64,000 nt of DNA, taken from the NCBI GenBank assembly GCA_946902875.1, contig OX336341.1:496001-560000 (forward strand). Reading direction: 5' to 3'. The notes beneath the pieces are model-generated. The model ran no database searches. It worked only from the letters and a program-made list of their open reading frames with translations, and was not told the origin of the DNA. A program made the position numbers and the translations under genes. Shown in pieces: positions 1 to 11,631 of this stretch. Origin of the DNA: Nematopogon swammerdamellus. Its lineage: Eukaryota; Arthropoda; Insecta; Lepidoptera; Adelidae. Position 1 is the stretch's first letter; every line of letters starts with the position of its first letter.

Positions 1-1054
1 TTTCCCACGCTTATATGTAACTAAAACCACAGGAATAATCAATTACAGTATACTATTATAACTGTATCAATAATATTTAAGTATATCTTTCTATTTTTAT
101 TCCTCGTCACCCAAAGGTTGAGTAAAATAAATAACAAGTCCGCCTTTGTGCACTCCTGTATTATATCATTTATTTACATTTAGGTTTCTTTTATATATTC
201 GATTCTTGAACCCGTATAGAACTAATGAGTGTGCAAAATAAACGCTTTTTGTAGTATGTTGTATTAATTTACCTTCAAGTGAACACAGAATGGACAATAG
301 AATAGAAATGCTTGCACAGTACGATGTGCATACGACTACTAAGCACTAAGTATGTAAGTATAGGCAGTAGTAGAGTAGGTATGCAGGTACACACAACAAA
401 ACAGAGGCCGTGACCCGGCGCGGGGACACGCTTAATCCATCTCGTGCTTGATGCGACATGAGATCAACATTACCGCCCGCGAGGACTTAACACTCAGCTT
501 TACTGCACCTACACTATCTTGTAAGGATAACAATATTGTGATATTGACGTCGCACCAAAGTAAATCAATAAGTACGTCATGTCCCTTTAATTAAGTGTCT
601 TATGCAGGAGTTTTATATCCTCCCTCATAGGCGTGCTGGGGGGGGGGGGGGGGGGGGGGGGGGGCTCGTATTTGGGAGGTCCAACCGCCCCCCCTTCCCC
701 TTCCCAGTGTAATTTTTTTAATACAATAGGTATTCATTATTTTTTTTTTCACGCTAAAAAGGGATGAAATGGTTCGACCACTTATTATATATACTATACT
801 ATATATAATATACTAACATTATTGAGTTGATACAAATGACGTATCAAAAATTTGACAAAAGCTCTTTATACCTGATCCACTTAATTAAGTCCTTGCAGTC
901 AGAATTTCAAACACAAAACAAACAAAAAAACAAAAAAATCTGTTTCTGATCTTGCTCTCAAGCTGTATTTTCAATCGACTGTAGGCGGTGTTATTATGTG
1001 GATAGTCACTAAATACTTGTAAAATGATTATGAAAAAAAAGCCCTGCGAAGTTT
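1..1054. other. AT-rich intergenic DNA
   Basis: No convincing gene. The short stretch near 130-160 (containing AAGTCCGCCTTTG) resembles the 3' UTR of lepidopteran LINEs and has a better copy near 37,380. Most of the rest is A/T runs. The only small ORFs lie at the right edge and have no family resemblance. Confidence 0.6.
638..664. repeat. 27-nt poly-G tract
   Basis: An uninterrupted run of G, followed shortly by a C-rich stretch (685-705). It is either a genuine homopolymer, able in principle to form a G-quadruplex, or a sequencing or assembly artefact. Nothing around it suggests a function. Confidence 0.9.
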
Positions 1055-1097
1055 TTTATCGGTTCTTCTTCTTGGGTGTAATCGAACGCGTACGACA

Positions 1098-1536
1098 CCT
1101 GAAAGCCATTGTCGTGCCTGCTGTTCCTGCGATCCTACTCCTTCGCCCGGAGCGAACCAATAGAAGCCGATATTCGTTTGTTCGGATAAGTAACTTGTTA
1201 GCTCAGTGGTAAGCATGTAGGGTTTGCATTTTTTGGACCATGGGTTCGAATCCCACCGAATCTTTTTGGTTTTTTTTTTTTTTTTTCTTTTTTAAGCAAT
1301 GTTACGGTGTTTAAATTGTTTTAGGGTGTTTAGTTTTTTTTATAACCACCTAAGAATTATTTTCGGAAATACAAACTTGTAACAAAAACGACATGCACCG
1401 CCTCTAAATTAGGTTAGGGATGCGTCGCTACGCGCGGGTTATTTTTTTTTAAACCACCAAAACATCATTTATTTATCACTTCAAGGAGTGGTTCCGCAGG
1501 ATCGCAGGAACAGCAGGCACGACAATGGCTTTCAGG
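1098..1536. repeat. Perfect 39-bp inverted repeat flanking a tRNA-like unit
   Basis: The arms at 1098-1136 and 1498-1536 are exact reverse complements. They enclose about 360 bp that includes a tRNA-like promoter unit (1199-1253) and T-rich DNA. The perfect arms suggest either a recent foldback insertion or two opposed copies of a short element. Confidence 0.75.
1190..1265 (+). repeat. tRNA-like SINE head (A box and B box)
   Basis: An A-box-like TAGCTCAGTGGTAAG at 1199-1213 and a B box GGTTCGAATCC at 1243-1253 are spaced as in a tRNA gene. The seven bases before the A box do not pair with those after the T arm, so no acceptor stem forms. It is therefore a tRNA-derived SINE head or tRNA pseudogene rather than a working tRNA. 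Confidence 0.6.
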
Positions 1537-1545
1537 TGGCGCACC

Positions 1546-1623
1546 GGTAATCGAACCGGATAGAACAAATTGTAACAAATTCGAGTACAGTCATGCTGTC
1601 TAATGAATGATTAATAAACAATA
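1546..1623 (+). repeat. Short dispersed repeat S, copy 1
   Basis: A segment beginning TAATCGAACCGGATA and ending in a CAATAAACAAT-like tail. It recurs at 24,779-24,862 and 32,593-32,672. The three copies share about 75 bp, including GACAAGTTCGAGTGCA-like sequence. No pol III boxes are visible inside the shared part, so this may be the 3' part of a SINE or LINE. Confidence 0.65.
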
Positions 1624-1904
1624 TCCTGTAAGTACCTGTTTGTTTTTCCAAATTCGAAAAATAAAGATGAAATAAAAATAAAAAATATACAATATAAATG
1701 TACAATATAAAATTTTCTAGGCTCTTGCCAGTCTTGGAGTTTCCTTTGATAAAATCTGAAAACCCTTCCTAACGAAAATCCTGGGCACGCTCGTGTCCTC
1801 CATATATTATGTGAAATTCTGATGATGAAATATATAATTACGGTGAATCGGCTAATACGATGAACCTTACTAACTACACAAATGTGTTAATTAAAGTTAG
1901 CAAT

Positions 1905-1960
1905 ACTTAACATTGTGTGTTATCTATGGCGAAATAACTATGTGAATCTGAATCCATAAT
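1905..1960 (+). mobile_element. LINE 3'-end fragment
   Basis: GGCGAAATAA followed by GTGAATCTGAATCC closely resembles the 3' terminus of the LINE at 59,196-61,389, which ends GGCGAAATAAATATC and a TCTGAA repeat. It is a severely 5'-truncated copy of that family, with no coding sequence left. Confidence 0.6.
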
Positions 1961-3685
1961 AATATAAGTTAATTCATTAAATTTTCAATAAATTCTTAAA
2001 TTATAATTTAATCATCATAATGGAGAACTAAAGAAATAATACAATTAATAAAACAAAAGAAACATAGAAAGAATATTATTTTTACTTACAAACTTCTCGT
2101 AAATTCGAGGGGCACATACTCAGTTGAATGTTTGGAATGGTGATTCTGATGGGGCAGCTACAATACAACTTACATCGCTCCTAGTCTACCTACAATCGCG
2201 ACGCACAAACAGGCATCTGTGTTCGCAAACACGACCCGTCTGTGTCAATACCTTCTACCGTTGTATTACGCGACGACGACGACGGTGGTATCAGAGGAAG
2301 CGGCCGTTATGCGTGTTTACATAATGTACATACTTGTGTGTGTGTGTGTCGTTAATTGCATGCATGTAAGTTTTTATATAAAGAACTATGTACAGTAAAA
2401 AGGACACTGCTATTTACTTTAAGTTGTGTAAACTTAAATATCTGTACATAGAACAGAGAATAGTAAGGCAGAACATTATTTAGGCCTTCATATTTCCATA
2501 CTTTGCATTATTTTTCATGCATCTCATGCATGCATTTCATGCATCATGCATTTTCATTTCATTTAAGATATTTATAACTGTGTGTTTCCTTAAAATAAAT
2601 AAATAAATAAATAAATCTCCAAGCACAACTGCCGTGCACGCGCCGTTAGGTGACACCGTCTTTTAACAATATATCGCATCTCTTTACTAACCTATGTAGT
2701 TCTTCAGACACCACTGCCCTGTGCAACGATCAGTGGCGTCATCTGTTGTTAATTCAATTAACTAAAAAGATTAAGTGATGCTATGTAAGTGTTTCTATAT
2801 TGGTAAAAATAATATTAGATTTTATGGGTGTGGCATACTCGATGAGGCAACACTGTATGTCGCCACCTCTTGATCTCTGGTCAACCGTGCTCGTATCGGT
2901 TGGGCAATATAATTATTATCGTGATAGAAAACGAGCGTTATTCGGTGTGTCGTGTAAATCTTATCCTTTCCTGCATCGCCTGGCCGTGTTATCAGGCTGG
3001 TGGTGGCGCGAAAGGACAACAATTTCACATGCGTTGGAAATTACTGAGAAACATTCACTCGTTCCGCTAGCAACCCCAACCTCTAAATCAAATGATCGGA
3101 TCTCATAAACCACTTGTCTTACTATCTGACTCACTTTCCCTAACAATTTGTTTTCGGAGTCAAGCTCATTGCTTTTCCCCGTTCGGGGACAACAGAATAC
3201 ATCCGTCCATATGTTCTCATTACCCGCTAGTGCAGGGATGGCGGGAGAAACCTACCGTCCACGCGATGAGACGTTACCGTCGTCCGTCCACCACGGATAC
3301 CGGGTGAGCGCCATCTTTTGACAATCCCCGGGGAAATTTGGCGCCAAGGAGTCCTCCCAACCCTCCCCGTCGTGCTCTACCCCGCTAACGCGCCGCCGCG
3401 GGCGAGACGGTATATCTTGACGCAATCAAACAAACACTCCAATAACAGCGGGAAAATGTTTTCTCTGCAGCGGTCTTGTGGTGTAAAAGGTACTCGCATC
3501 TGCGCCACTTGCTTTTTCTTTGATATAAATATTATGTGGTAAATATGACAAATTATTCATCGTCGAACATCGTAAAAATTTAAACAGTATAACACGAGGA
3601 AATTTAAAATTCTAAGTATTGGTGTAAGGTACGTTAAACGATTTCAGATACAATAATTCAGATACATCCATGTTAAGAGTTTGTA
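1961..3685. other. Intergenic DNA with short simple repeats
   Basis: Contains a short TG run (2333-2350), clustered TGCAT/CATGCA repeats (2510-2560) and an AAAT microsatellite (2596-2617). The overlapping short ORFs at 2800-3540 on both strands show no domain, no signal peptide and no consistent coding character. I see no gene here. Confidence 0.5.
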
Positions 3686-3689
3686 ATGG

Positions 3690-4214
3690 GTAGGGTCTGG
3701 GAGGGTAGTCCCCATTATCCGCTTGCGTCCTTGGACTCGATACAGCACCGAGCCATCCGTCTTGTTGGTGACCCGAAACTTACAGATGGTCTGGAGTTTC
3801 TGAGTCACAGGTTCACTTAGTCTGTTTTACAGATACTTACTATCACGGGCGCTGCTCTGTGGAACTGGCATACCTTATTCCCTGCCACCCGTCCTATCTC
3901 CGTATGACTCGTCGCAGAGGGACACAGCACCCTTTTGTTGTTGACATTGGGCTTTTGAGAACCCATCGGTTCTCTAAATCGTTTCTTTGTCGCACCGCTA
4001 GGGTGTGGAACTGCTTTTCGGCGAGTGTATTTCCCGAATCCTTTAACCTGGGTGTCTTCAAACGTCGTGTTAACAGGCTAGACAGCCTAGCAACAGTCCG
4101 CAAATCTGCTGGCATGGCACCTAACTGAGCGTGGTTACGCGAGGAGAGGTGTTTTGGCTCTGTCGACTGCACCATTGGTCTCTCGGTACAGCCACCCATG
4201 TTGGTTTAAAACAA
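3690..4214 (+). pseudogene. Decayed LINE reverse transcriptase C-terminus
   Basis: The translation is a frame-broken match to the tail of the LINE at 35,647-36,355. Recognisable stretches include SLDSIQ(H)RA(I)RL, RTHRFSKSFLCRTARVWN and LGVFKRRVNRLD. The best open piece is 3859-4128. It is the C-terminal, post-polymerase part of a CR1/Jockey-like non-LTR retrotransposon. The catalytic motifs lie upstream and are absent, so this is a 5'-truncated copy. The 3' end reads into GCCACCCATGTTGG and a short A-rich tail. The same 3' end is seen at 7500-7730, 19,205-19,425, 44,737-45,268 and 63,955-64,000. It is non-functional. Confidence 0.85.
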
Positions 4215-4439
4215 ATACCTCACATGCCTTCGCACGATCCTCTGTTATATCAACAATACTGTAACAATCATTCTATAATAAATATGAATATGGTAACATT
4301 GAGTACAGTGCTACGTAATAAGTTACATCATTTAATTTAAAGCAATTATTGATTACCAGCGGTTTTCTTGTACGGCTTAGAGGTAACTTGGTAATTGTTT
4401 TCTATTGAGAAGATTTAATGGAATCATGTATTCGCCAAA
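4215..4439. other. AT-rich spacer
   Basis: AT-rich DNA between the LINE relic and a GC-rich island. No gene or recognisable repeat seen. Confidence 0.5.
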
Positions 4440-4960
4440 CAGTTCATCGTAAGCACCACGCTTTTACGCGATCCTCGCTTGCGAAGAAAAAAACTTCCCG
4501 TTTTATTCAGCCTTAAATCGGAGCAAGAGTCGAAGCGGAGCGCAGAAGCTTCCGCCAGCTTCAGATTAACTTTAACAGCCGGCAAACTCCAACATTTATC
4601 GGCGATCACAATATTTTATATATCGCCGAGAAAAATGGGCGCGAGTGGGTCCGAAGTGTGGGCGCGAATAAAAATGTCAAGTCAGGTCATTAGGGATGAC
4701 CCTTGTCTTCGTCGGAGGCGTGTGTCACCCGGCGGGCGAGGCGTCGCCGCTGGGGAATCAATGAGAACTGTTATTCGGGCCGCTCATATCCGAGATGCTC
4801 ACACGTGAGCCGGCGCGGTGGGGTGGGATATGCCGCATATCCTTTTGTTTGAGAGCACACATATTGTGCCGCCGCCGCGGGGGCGCGCCGATGTTCAATT
4901 TCGGTAATTTTTGACGTGAATAACATTCATGCGACGTACGAAGATAGAATCTGTAAGTAG
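4440..4960. promoter_or_regulatory. GC-rich island, candidate regulatory DNA
   Basis: This stretch stands out from AT-rich surroundings by its CpG-rich composition and lack of repeat features. It holds two nuclear-receptor-like half sites in inverted orientation, AGGTCA (4684-4689) and TGACCC (4697-4702), 7 bp apart, and AATAAAA/ATTA motifs. No TATA box or transcription start can be fixed. Regulatory function is inference from composition only. Confidence 0.25.
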
Positions 4961-5069
4961 CGAAGGTACGTACGTACGTGGTATGAAACTATCTGAAATT
5001 ATATATACATTTTATACGATTCAGCTGGGTTTTCGGCTGCGGAATTACGTTTTGACCATACTCGTATAT

Positions 5070-5420
5070 TTTTAGTTTTTAACCTCCGACGAAAAAAGAG
5101 GGGTGTTATAAGTTTAACTTGTGTGGGTATGTGTGTGTGTGTGTATGGGTGTGTGGCATCGTAGCTCCCAAACTCATGGACCGATTTAGATGCGGTTTTT
5201 TATTAGAAATCTGGTTTAATCAGGATGGTTGTTAGCTATGTTTAGAATCAAGTAATTACGTAATCAAACAATTAATTATCAAGGTGGGCCGATTTGCATG
5301 CGGTTTTTTTAAACTTGAAATCAAAGTAAATTTGAAATTTGTTAAGGGTCGGGGTTTTTAAAACTTCTAATTTACGTTTTTTATTTTGATATGCTACTCG
5401 GGAAGATGAATGGATTATCA
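5070..5420 (+). repeat. Possible dispersed lepidopteran repeat
   Basis: Starts with AACCTCCGACGAAAAAAGAG, includes a TG-rich microsatellite (5115-5155) and contains two ATGCGGTTTTTT segments (5190 and 5299). The opening resembles the AACCGACTTCAAAAAAAGG repeat at 17,224 and 40,542. It is non-coding, and the boundaries are uncertain. Confidence 0.4.
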
Positions 5421-6272
5421 TATATATGTATGTAAATGTGTGCTTTTTATAAAACTGCACAAATAAGACTTCTTCCCAATCTGTGACCTCGGGAAAATCA
5501 TTCGTCCTCCTGTATGTATCTTGCACAAATTAATGTAATCTGCCTGTCGCCATATGGCGTTGCTGTTAAATGAGCACATAGATTCTCACACACGTATGTA
5601 GCGTGATTCTGTCGAGGATTCTGCTCCGTATTCTTGTCGAGATGGAGTGTGGCTTGTGGTTCAGGCTGCCTGTGCGTCACGTTCCCACAGAACATTAATC
5701 GCGCTCGTATTTGTCGCCTGCGGTTTTCTCTTAGAGCTGCTGTAGAAGATAGAATCGTATATTATGCTGCTAGTTCGTACAGTATGGTAAGATTATAGCG
5801 GCAGCGACTTGGAGTTCAGCTTCTGCCAATCCTAGCCGCTGTTTTGCTTTTAAATCATTCGGCATCTCTAGCTCAGTATTAAGTCGCTTGTTTGTGTGAA
5901 CAAGACTGCATTGTGATGGCTGACTGACGAGTAATCCTTAACTGAATAAAGAGTTATGGAGAACCTTAATTTGGGCAATTTTTACCCTTGTTTATATTTT
6001 CAAAATTAATATTATGTTTCTTCGTCTTCTTTTCTTGGATAAAGGTACTTCGCCTTTCTAACGAAGGTTGGCTACCATTATGGCCATCTCCACCTTCGAT
6101 ACTACAGCCCGGAAAAGAGACCGTGTGTGCGGTTTTGGCGCATGATCTTCATTCAAGATAATAATATTGAACCGCGTCTCAAGATCTGCGTTTGCCTTGA
6201 ATGTTTCCTTGTGCCTTCTAGCAATAGATACCCGTCGCCCTGCATTATGAGCGAATACTCAAACACAATTAT
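5421..6272. other. Intergenic DNA
   Basis: No gene recognised. The block 6040-6110 (containing GGCTACCATTATGGCC) reads like antisense of a common lepidopteran LINE or repeat, but the match is recalled from family knowledge and is too short to assign. A GGCATCTCTAGCTCAGTATT stretch at 5860-5880 has only a weak A-box resemblance. Confidence 0.35.
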
Positions 6273-6302
6273 ATGTATACGCTTTTCTTAGATATAATGA
6301 CA

Positions 6303-6630
6303 AGGATTGTGAAAGGAATCTTTCGGTGGTTCGGTCACGTTGGAAGAGTGGATGATAGGAGACTAACGAAAGAAATTTGTGGAGCAAATGTGAGAGGAAG
6401 ACTCGGGAAGGGTCGCCCTAGACGCACGTACCTGGACCAGATCGGGCATGTGCTCAAAAAGGGTCAAGTTCGTAGTACCCGTAACCGACGAGCATTCATG
6501 AAGAACATTGAGAGTGGAAGAGGCGGCAGAGGTGTGTCAGGGTCGTGGCACGTGGAGATTCGTTGTCTCTGCCGAGCCCATTGGGAAAAAGGCGTGACGC
6601 TATGTATGCATGTACGCTTATCTTCAGTAA
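6303..6630 (+). pseudogene. RTE-type LINE, 3' coding end and tail
   Basis: The open frame 6273-6677 contains RWFGHVGRVDDRRLTKEI, GRLGKGRPRRTYLDQIG and LKKGQVRSTRNRRA. This basic C-terminal region is typical of RTE-type LINE proteins, downstream of the reverse transcriptase. The endonuclease and polymerase domains are missing, so the copy is 5' truncated. After the coding part comes GGCGTGACGCTATGTATG, a decayed TATG tail. The closest relative in the window is the minus-strand copy at 16,545-16,805. It is not expected to be functional. Confidence 0.85.
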
Positions 6631-6739
6631 ACGGTAAGTTTACAATTTCAGAACTAAGCTATATAATACGAAGTTAATCCATACAGACAGAGTTATTTCT
6701 ATATAAGTACATAAGTGTTTTAAAACTCGACTGGAGCGA

Positions 6740-7210
6740 GCTGCGCGGGTCAAAGCTACTTAGAGTCATGTAATATTCATTAGCGAGGTCACCCCCCAAC
6801 CAACCCCGAGCTGTGCGCGCGAGCGATGAGCCGGCGGCGGCGGCGCGGCGCGGGCGGCGGCCGCGGGACTTCCGAACGTCTTAATCGAAACACGTCTTAC
6901 CGGCCTCATTCATTTCGGATTAAATTCCACTCCGCTTATCCAAATAGGAATCTTCCCTAATGAAACTGTACCGCTTGAAGCCATTTCGTATAAGTTATTG
7001 TAGTTTTTAAGCCGGGCTGTAAATTACAGCGGTCGAAGGCTGTGAGGCTATAAAGAAGCGTTTTACTTAACTGCAGGGGGCACGGGTGCGGGCACGGCAC
7101 TCGAGCGGTACTCCGCGGGAGCGGGCACCCGCCCCTCGTACGCAGAGTCTCCCGGTGTCGCTTTAGATTAATTTCAAGGCGGTTTTTTAAATTATGTACA
7201 TAATTCATGA
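6740..7210. promoter_or_regulatory. GC-rich island with homeodomain-type motifs
   Basis: A CpG-rich block (6795-6875) is flanked by TAATATTCATTAGCGAGGTC (6769-6788) and GGATTAAATTCC (6919-6930). No coding potential or repeat structure is evident. Such islands in AT-rich insect intergenic DNA can be enhancers or CpG-rich promoters, but nothing here proves it. Confidence 0.25.
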
Positions 7211-7499
7211 CTGTCGGGATTAATATTGAATTTTGTTTGTATCGAAAAGTTGTTCAACTTATTCCCGGATTACAAATTGAGCATTCTAAGCATTTGTTTT
7301 GAAACTTTATTATTTGGTCGTGTTGACAATTTGAGCAAGTGATCAAAGCAGCCTCGCAATTTACTCAGAAATAAATTGCTAGATAAAAACTTATGTTATA
7401 CATTGAACGAGGAGATAGCATCTTGCTTATAGAGAGACATGGTTTAATTATATTATTTATATTTTTTCATGAGAACCATTTAAATGAGCTGTGCCGAGG
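7211..7499. other. AT-rich spacer
   Basis: No gene or clear repeat seen. Confidence 0.5.
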
Positions 7500-7504
7500 G
7501 TCGT

Positions 7505-7730
7505 AGGGTGCTTGAAACAACTAATTCCACCTCCGCTTTCGAAACCACGCTCAGCTTAGTAGGTACCATTCCAGCAGACTTGCGTACTATTTTAGGATTA
7601 TCCAGCCTCTTGACCTAGGACCTTTGAAGACCCCGTGTTGAAGGAATCGAGAAACACACTCGTCGGCAGATAACTCTGCATCCCTAGCGGTGCAACATAG
7701 GAACGGCTTTCAAAAACGATAATATCGCAC
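7505..7730 (-). pseudogene. LINE 3'-terminal relic, same family as 3690-4214
   Basis: The reverse complement aligns over about 220 bp to the end of the LINE coding region. It shows the equivalent of RTARDAE, the FFxxSFNTGSSK(G) stretch, AGMVPT and the ACGCTCAGTTAGG-type sequence after the stop. Several frameshifts and stops are present, and only the 3' end is kept. It is a dead 5'-truncated retrocopy. Confidence 0.75.
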
Positions 7731-8371
7731 AATATTGTTTAATCCGAGGTTTAATCAGGGTCGCGCACATCCGCCACAGTCAGTAAACAAATATGTCCAG
7801 GGTTTCCAGGAGTTTTCAAGTCAACTTTGCCCCGATCCTCAAGTGAAAATATAATGAAAGATGGACTGAGAATATAATTTAATTTAAAACAAACTTACTT
7901 GTACCACACTATAAAAAAAAATAGTGGTAAAATTTACAAAACAAATAACTCTCGGTAGACCATGTTAAAGTACATACAATAAGCTAGTTAGTTGTTTAGG
8001 CGAAAAATTAGCTAAATATAAGCTCATTGAAACAGTTGACTCGCGCGCGTCAGTCACTTATCTGAAGTTCACGTCGACGACGACGGTGCAACTATATTCA
8101 GGCCGTCAAGACCCCGTGACCCACAGGACAGCACTGTAGACCGAACTGTTCCACCGAACCAACAGCACTTAACCAACCTATTAGATATTCTGTGACTTAA
8201 CATTCTTATGTATTAACTGTCCAATGATATAAATTTTATGAACATTTCGCGACAAGCTTTTTGAAAACAATCCGAAAACCTAAACTTATTTTATTCATTT
8301 TAGTAAATTTTTTATAAAAGTTTCTTCTTAAAAAGGTACCTATTTAATATTTAATTTTGTGTTTTTTATTT
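7731..8371. other. AT-rich spacer before the Helentron-like element
   Basis: No gene seen. CGCGCGCGTCAGTCAC and GTCGACGACGACGG (8043-8090) form a small CpG-rich patch. Confidence 0.45.
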
Positions 8372-8530
8372 TTAAACGGTTTTATTTAGCTTGACTCCGT
8401 ATATTTGTTTGTTTGTTTGTTACTATCTTTGTTTCAAATCTTGCGACAACTTTTTCAACTACTTCTACTGAACCGATTTTTATGAAACTTTGCACACACA
8501 TTGAGTTCTCGTGACAATACAATATTATGA

Positions 8531-11500
8531 TAATTTCAACTTGGTAACGAGGGTCTGATGATGGAGTTAGGAGGAGGACAGTGGAACTCTTCAACCGTTA
8601 CTAGTAACCCCCTCGAGTTTGGGCTCATATGGTTGGTTTGGACGAGTGTCCCATACTTCTACCAATACACTTGGTGATGAGGGTCTCATGATGGAGTCAG
8701 GAGGTGGACAGTGGAACTCTTCAACCGTTACTAGTAACCTCCTCGAGTTTGGGCTCATTTGGTTGGTTTGGACGAGTGTCCCAAACTTCTACCAATACAC
8801 TTGGTGACGAGAGTCTGATGATGGAGTCAGGAGGTGTACAGTGGAACTCTTCAACCGTTACTAGTAACCCCCTCGAGTTTGGGCTCATTTGGTTGGTTTG
8901 GACGAGTTTCCCATAGTTCTACCAATATACTTGGTGACGAGGGTCTGATGATGAAGCCAGGAGGTGTACAGTGGAACTCTTGAACCGCTACTAGTAACCC
9001 CCTCGAGTTTGGGCTCATTTGGTTGGTTTGGACGAGTGTCCCATACTTCTACCAATACACTTGGTGACGAGGGTCTGATGATGGAATCAGGAGGTGTACA
9101 GTAGAACTCTTCAACCGTTACTAGTAACCCCCTCGAGTATGGGCTCATATGGTTGGTTTGGACGAGTGTCCCTTACTTCTACCAATACACTTGGTGACGA
9201 GGGTCTGACGTTGGAGTCAGGAGGTGGACAGTGGAACTCTTCAACCGATACTAGTAACCCCCTCGAGTTTGGGCTCATTTGGTTAGTTTGGACGAGTGTT
9301 CCATACTTCTACCAATACACATGGTGACGAGGGTCTGATGATGGAGTCAGGAGATGGACAGTGGAACTCTTCAACCGTTACTAGTAACCCCCTCGAGTTT
9401 GGGTTCATTTGGTTGGTTTGGACGAGTGTCCCATACTTCTACCAATACACTTGGTGACGAGGGTCTGATGATGGAGTCAAGAGGTGTACAGTGGAACTCT
9501 TCAACGGTTACTAGTAACCCCCTCGAGTTTGGGCTCATATGGTTGGTTTGGACGAGTGTCCCTTACTTCTACCAATACACTTGGTAACGAGGGTCTGATG
9601 ATGGAGTCAGGAGGTGTACAGTGGAACTCTTCAACCGTTACTAGTAACCCCCTCGAGTTTGCGCTCATAGGGTTGGTTTGGACGAGTGTCCCTTACTTTT
9701 ACCAATACACTTGGTGACGAGGGTCTGATGATGGAGTCAGGAGGTGTACAGTGGAACTCTTCAACCGTTACTAGTAACCCCCTCGAGTTTGGGCTCATAT
9801 GGTTGGTTTGGAAGAGTGTCCCATACTTCTACCAATACACTTGGTGACGAGGGTCTGATGATGGAGTCAGGAGGTGTACAGTGGAACTGTTCAACCGTTA
9901 CTAGTAACCCCCTCGAGTTTGGGCTCATTTGGTTAGTTTGGACGAGTGTTCCATACTTCTACCAATACACATGGTGACGAGGGTCTGATGATGGAGTCAG
10001 GAGATGGACAGTGGAACTCTTCAACCGTTACCTCGAGTTTGGGTTCATTTGGTTGGTTTGGACGAGTGTCCCATACTTCTACCAATACACTTGGTGACGA
10101 GGGTCTGATGATGGAGTCAGGAGGTGTACAGTGGAACTCTTCAACCGTTACTAGTAACCCCCTCGAGTTTGGGCTCATTTGGTTGGTTTGGACGAGTGTC
10201 CCATACTTCTACCAATACACTTGGTGACGAGGGTCTGACGATGGAGTCAGGAGGTGTACAGTGGAACTCTTCAACCGTTACTAGTAACCCCCTCAAGTTT
10301 GGGCTCATTTGATTGGTTTGGACGAGTGTCCCATAGTTCTACCAATATACTTGGTGACGAGGGTCTGATGATGGAGTCAGGAGGTGTACAGTGGAACTCT
10401 TCAACCGTTACTAGTAACCCCCTCGAGTTTGGGCTCATTTGGTTAGTTTGGACGAGTGTTCCATACTTCTACCAATACACATGGTGACGAGGGTCTGATG
10501 ATGGAGTCAGGAGATGGACAGTGGAACTCTTCAACCGTTACCTCGAGTTTGGGTTCATTTGGTTGGTTTGGACGAGTGTCCCATACTTCTACCAATACAC
10601 TTGGTGACGAGGGTCTGATGATGGAGTCAGGAGGTGTACAGTGGAACTGTTCAACCGTTACTAGTAACCCCCTCGAGTTTGGGCTCATTTGGTTGGTTTG
10701 GACGAGTGTCCCATACTTCTACCAATACACTTGGTGACGAGAGTCTGATGATGGAGTCAGGAGGTGTACAGAGGAACTCTTCAACCGTTACTAGTAACCC
10801 CCTCGAGTTTGGGCTCATATGGTTGGTTTGGACGAGTGTCCCATACTTCTACCAATACACTTGGTGACGAGGGTCTGATGATGGAATCAGGAGGTGTACA
10901 GTGGAACTCTTCAACCGTTACTAGTAACCCCCTCGAGTTTGGGCTCATTTGGTTGGTTTGGACGAGTGTCCCATACTTCTACCAATACACTTGGTGACGA
11001 GGGTCTGATGATGGAATCAGGAGGTGTACAGTGGAACTCTTCAACCGTTACTAGTAACCCCCTCGAGTTTGGGCTCATTTGGTTGGTTTGGACGAGTGTC
11101 CCATACTTCTACCAATACACTTGGTGACGAGAGTCTGATGATGGAGTCAGGAGGTGTACAGTGGAACTCTTCAACCGTTACTAGTAACCCCCTCGAGTTT
11201 GGGCTCATTTGGTTGGTTTGGACGAGTGTCCCATAGTTCTACCAATATACTTGGTGACGAGGGTCTGATGATGAAGTCAGGAGGTGTACAGTGGAACTCT
11301 ACAACAGTTACTAGTAACCCCCTCGAGTTTGGGCTCATTTGGTTGGTTTGGACGAGTGTCCCATACTTCTACCAATACACTTGGTGACGAGGGTCTGATG
11401 ATGGAATCAGGAGGTGTACAGTGGAACTCTTCAACCGTTACTAGTAACCCCCTCGAGTTTGGGCTCATTTGGTTGGTTTGGACGAGTGTCCCATACTACT

Positions 11501-11630
11501 ACCAATACACTTGGTGACGAGGGTCTGATGATGGAGTCAGGAGGTGAACAGTGGATCTCTTCAACCGTTACTAGTAACCCCCTCGAGTTTGGGCTCATTT
11601 GGTTTGTTTGGACGAGTGTCCCATACTTGT
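8531..11630 (+). repeat. 130-bp satellite array, about 24 units
   Basis: The period is exactly 130 bp in most units, with anchors such as GTGGAACTCTTCAACCGTTA and GACGAGTGTCCCATACTTCT. Two units, near 10,030 and 10,540, lack the same 10 bp (TAGTAACCCC). A block with matching variants (TTAGTTTGG, TGTTCCATAC, CACATGGTGAC, GAGATGGACAG) recurs at 9291, 9931 and 10,441, so there is a 510-bp higher-order repeat between the last two. The 77-residue ORFs in each unit are artefacts: 130 is not a multiple of 3, so the frame shifts every unit. Confidence 0.97.
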
Positions 11631-11631
11631 C

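Noticed and set aside
1190..1265. Functional tRNA gene
   Set aside because: A and B boxes are present, but the acceptor stem does not pair.
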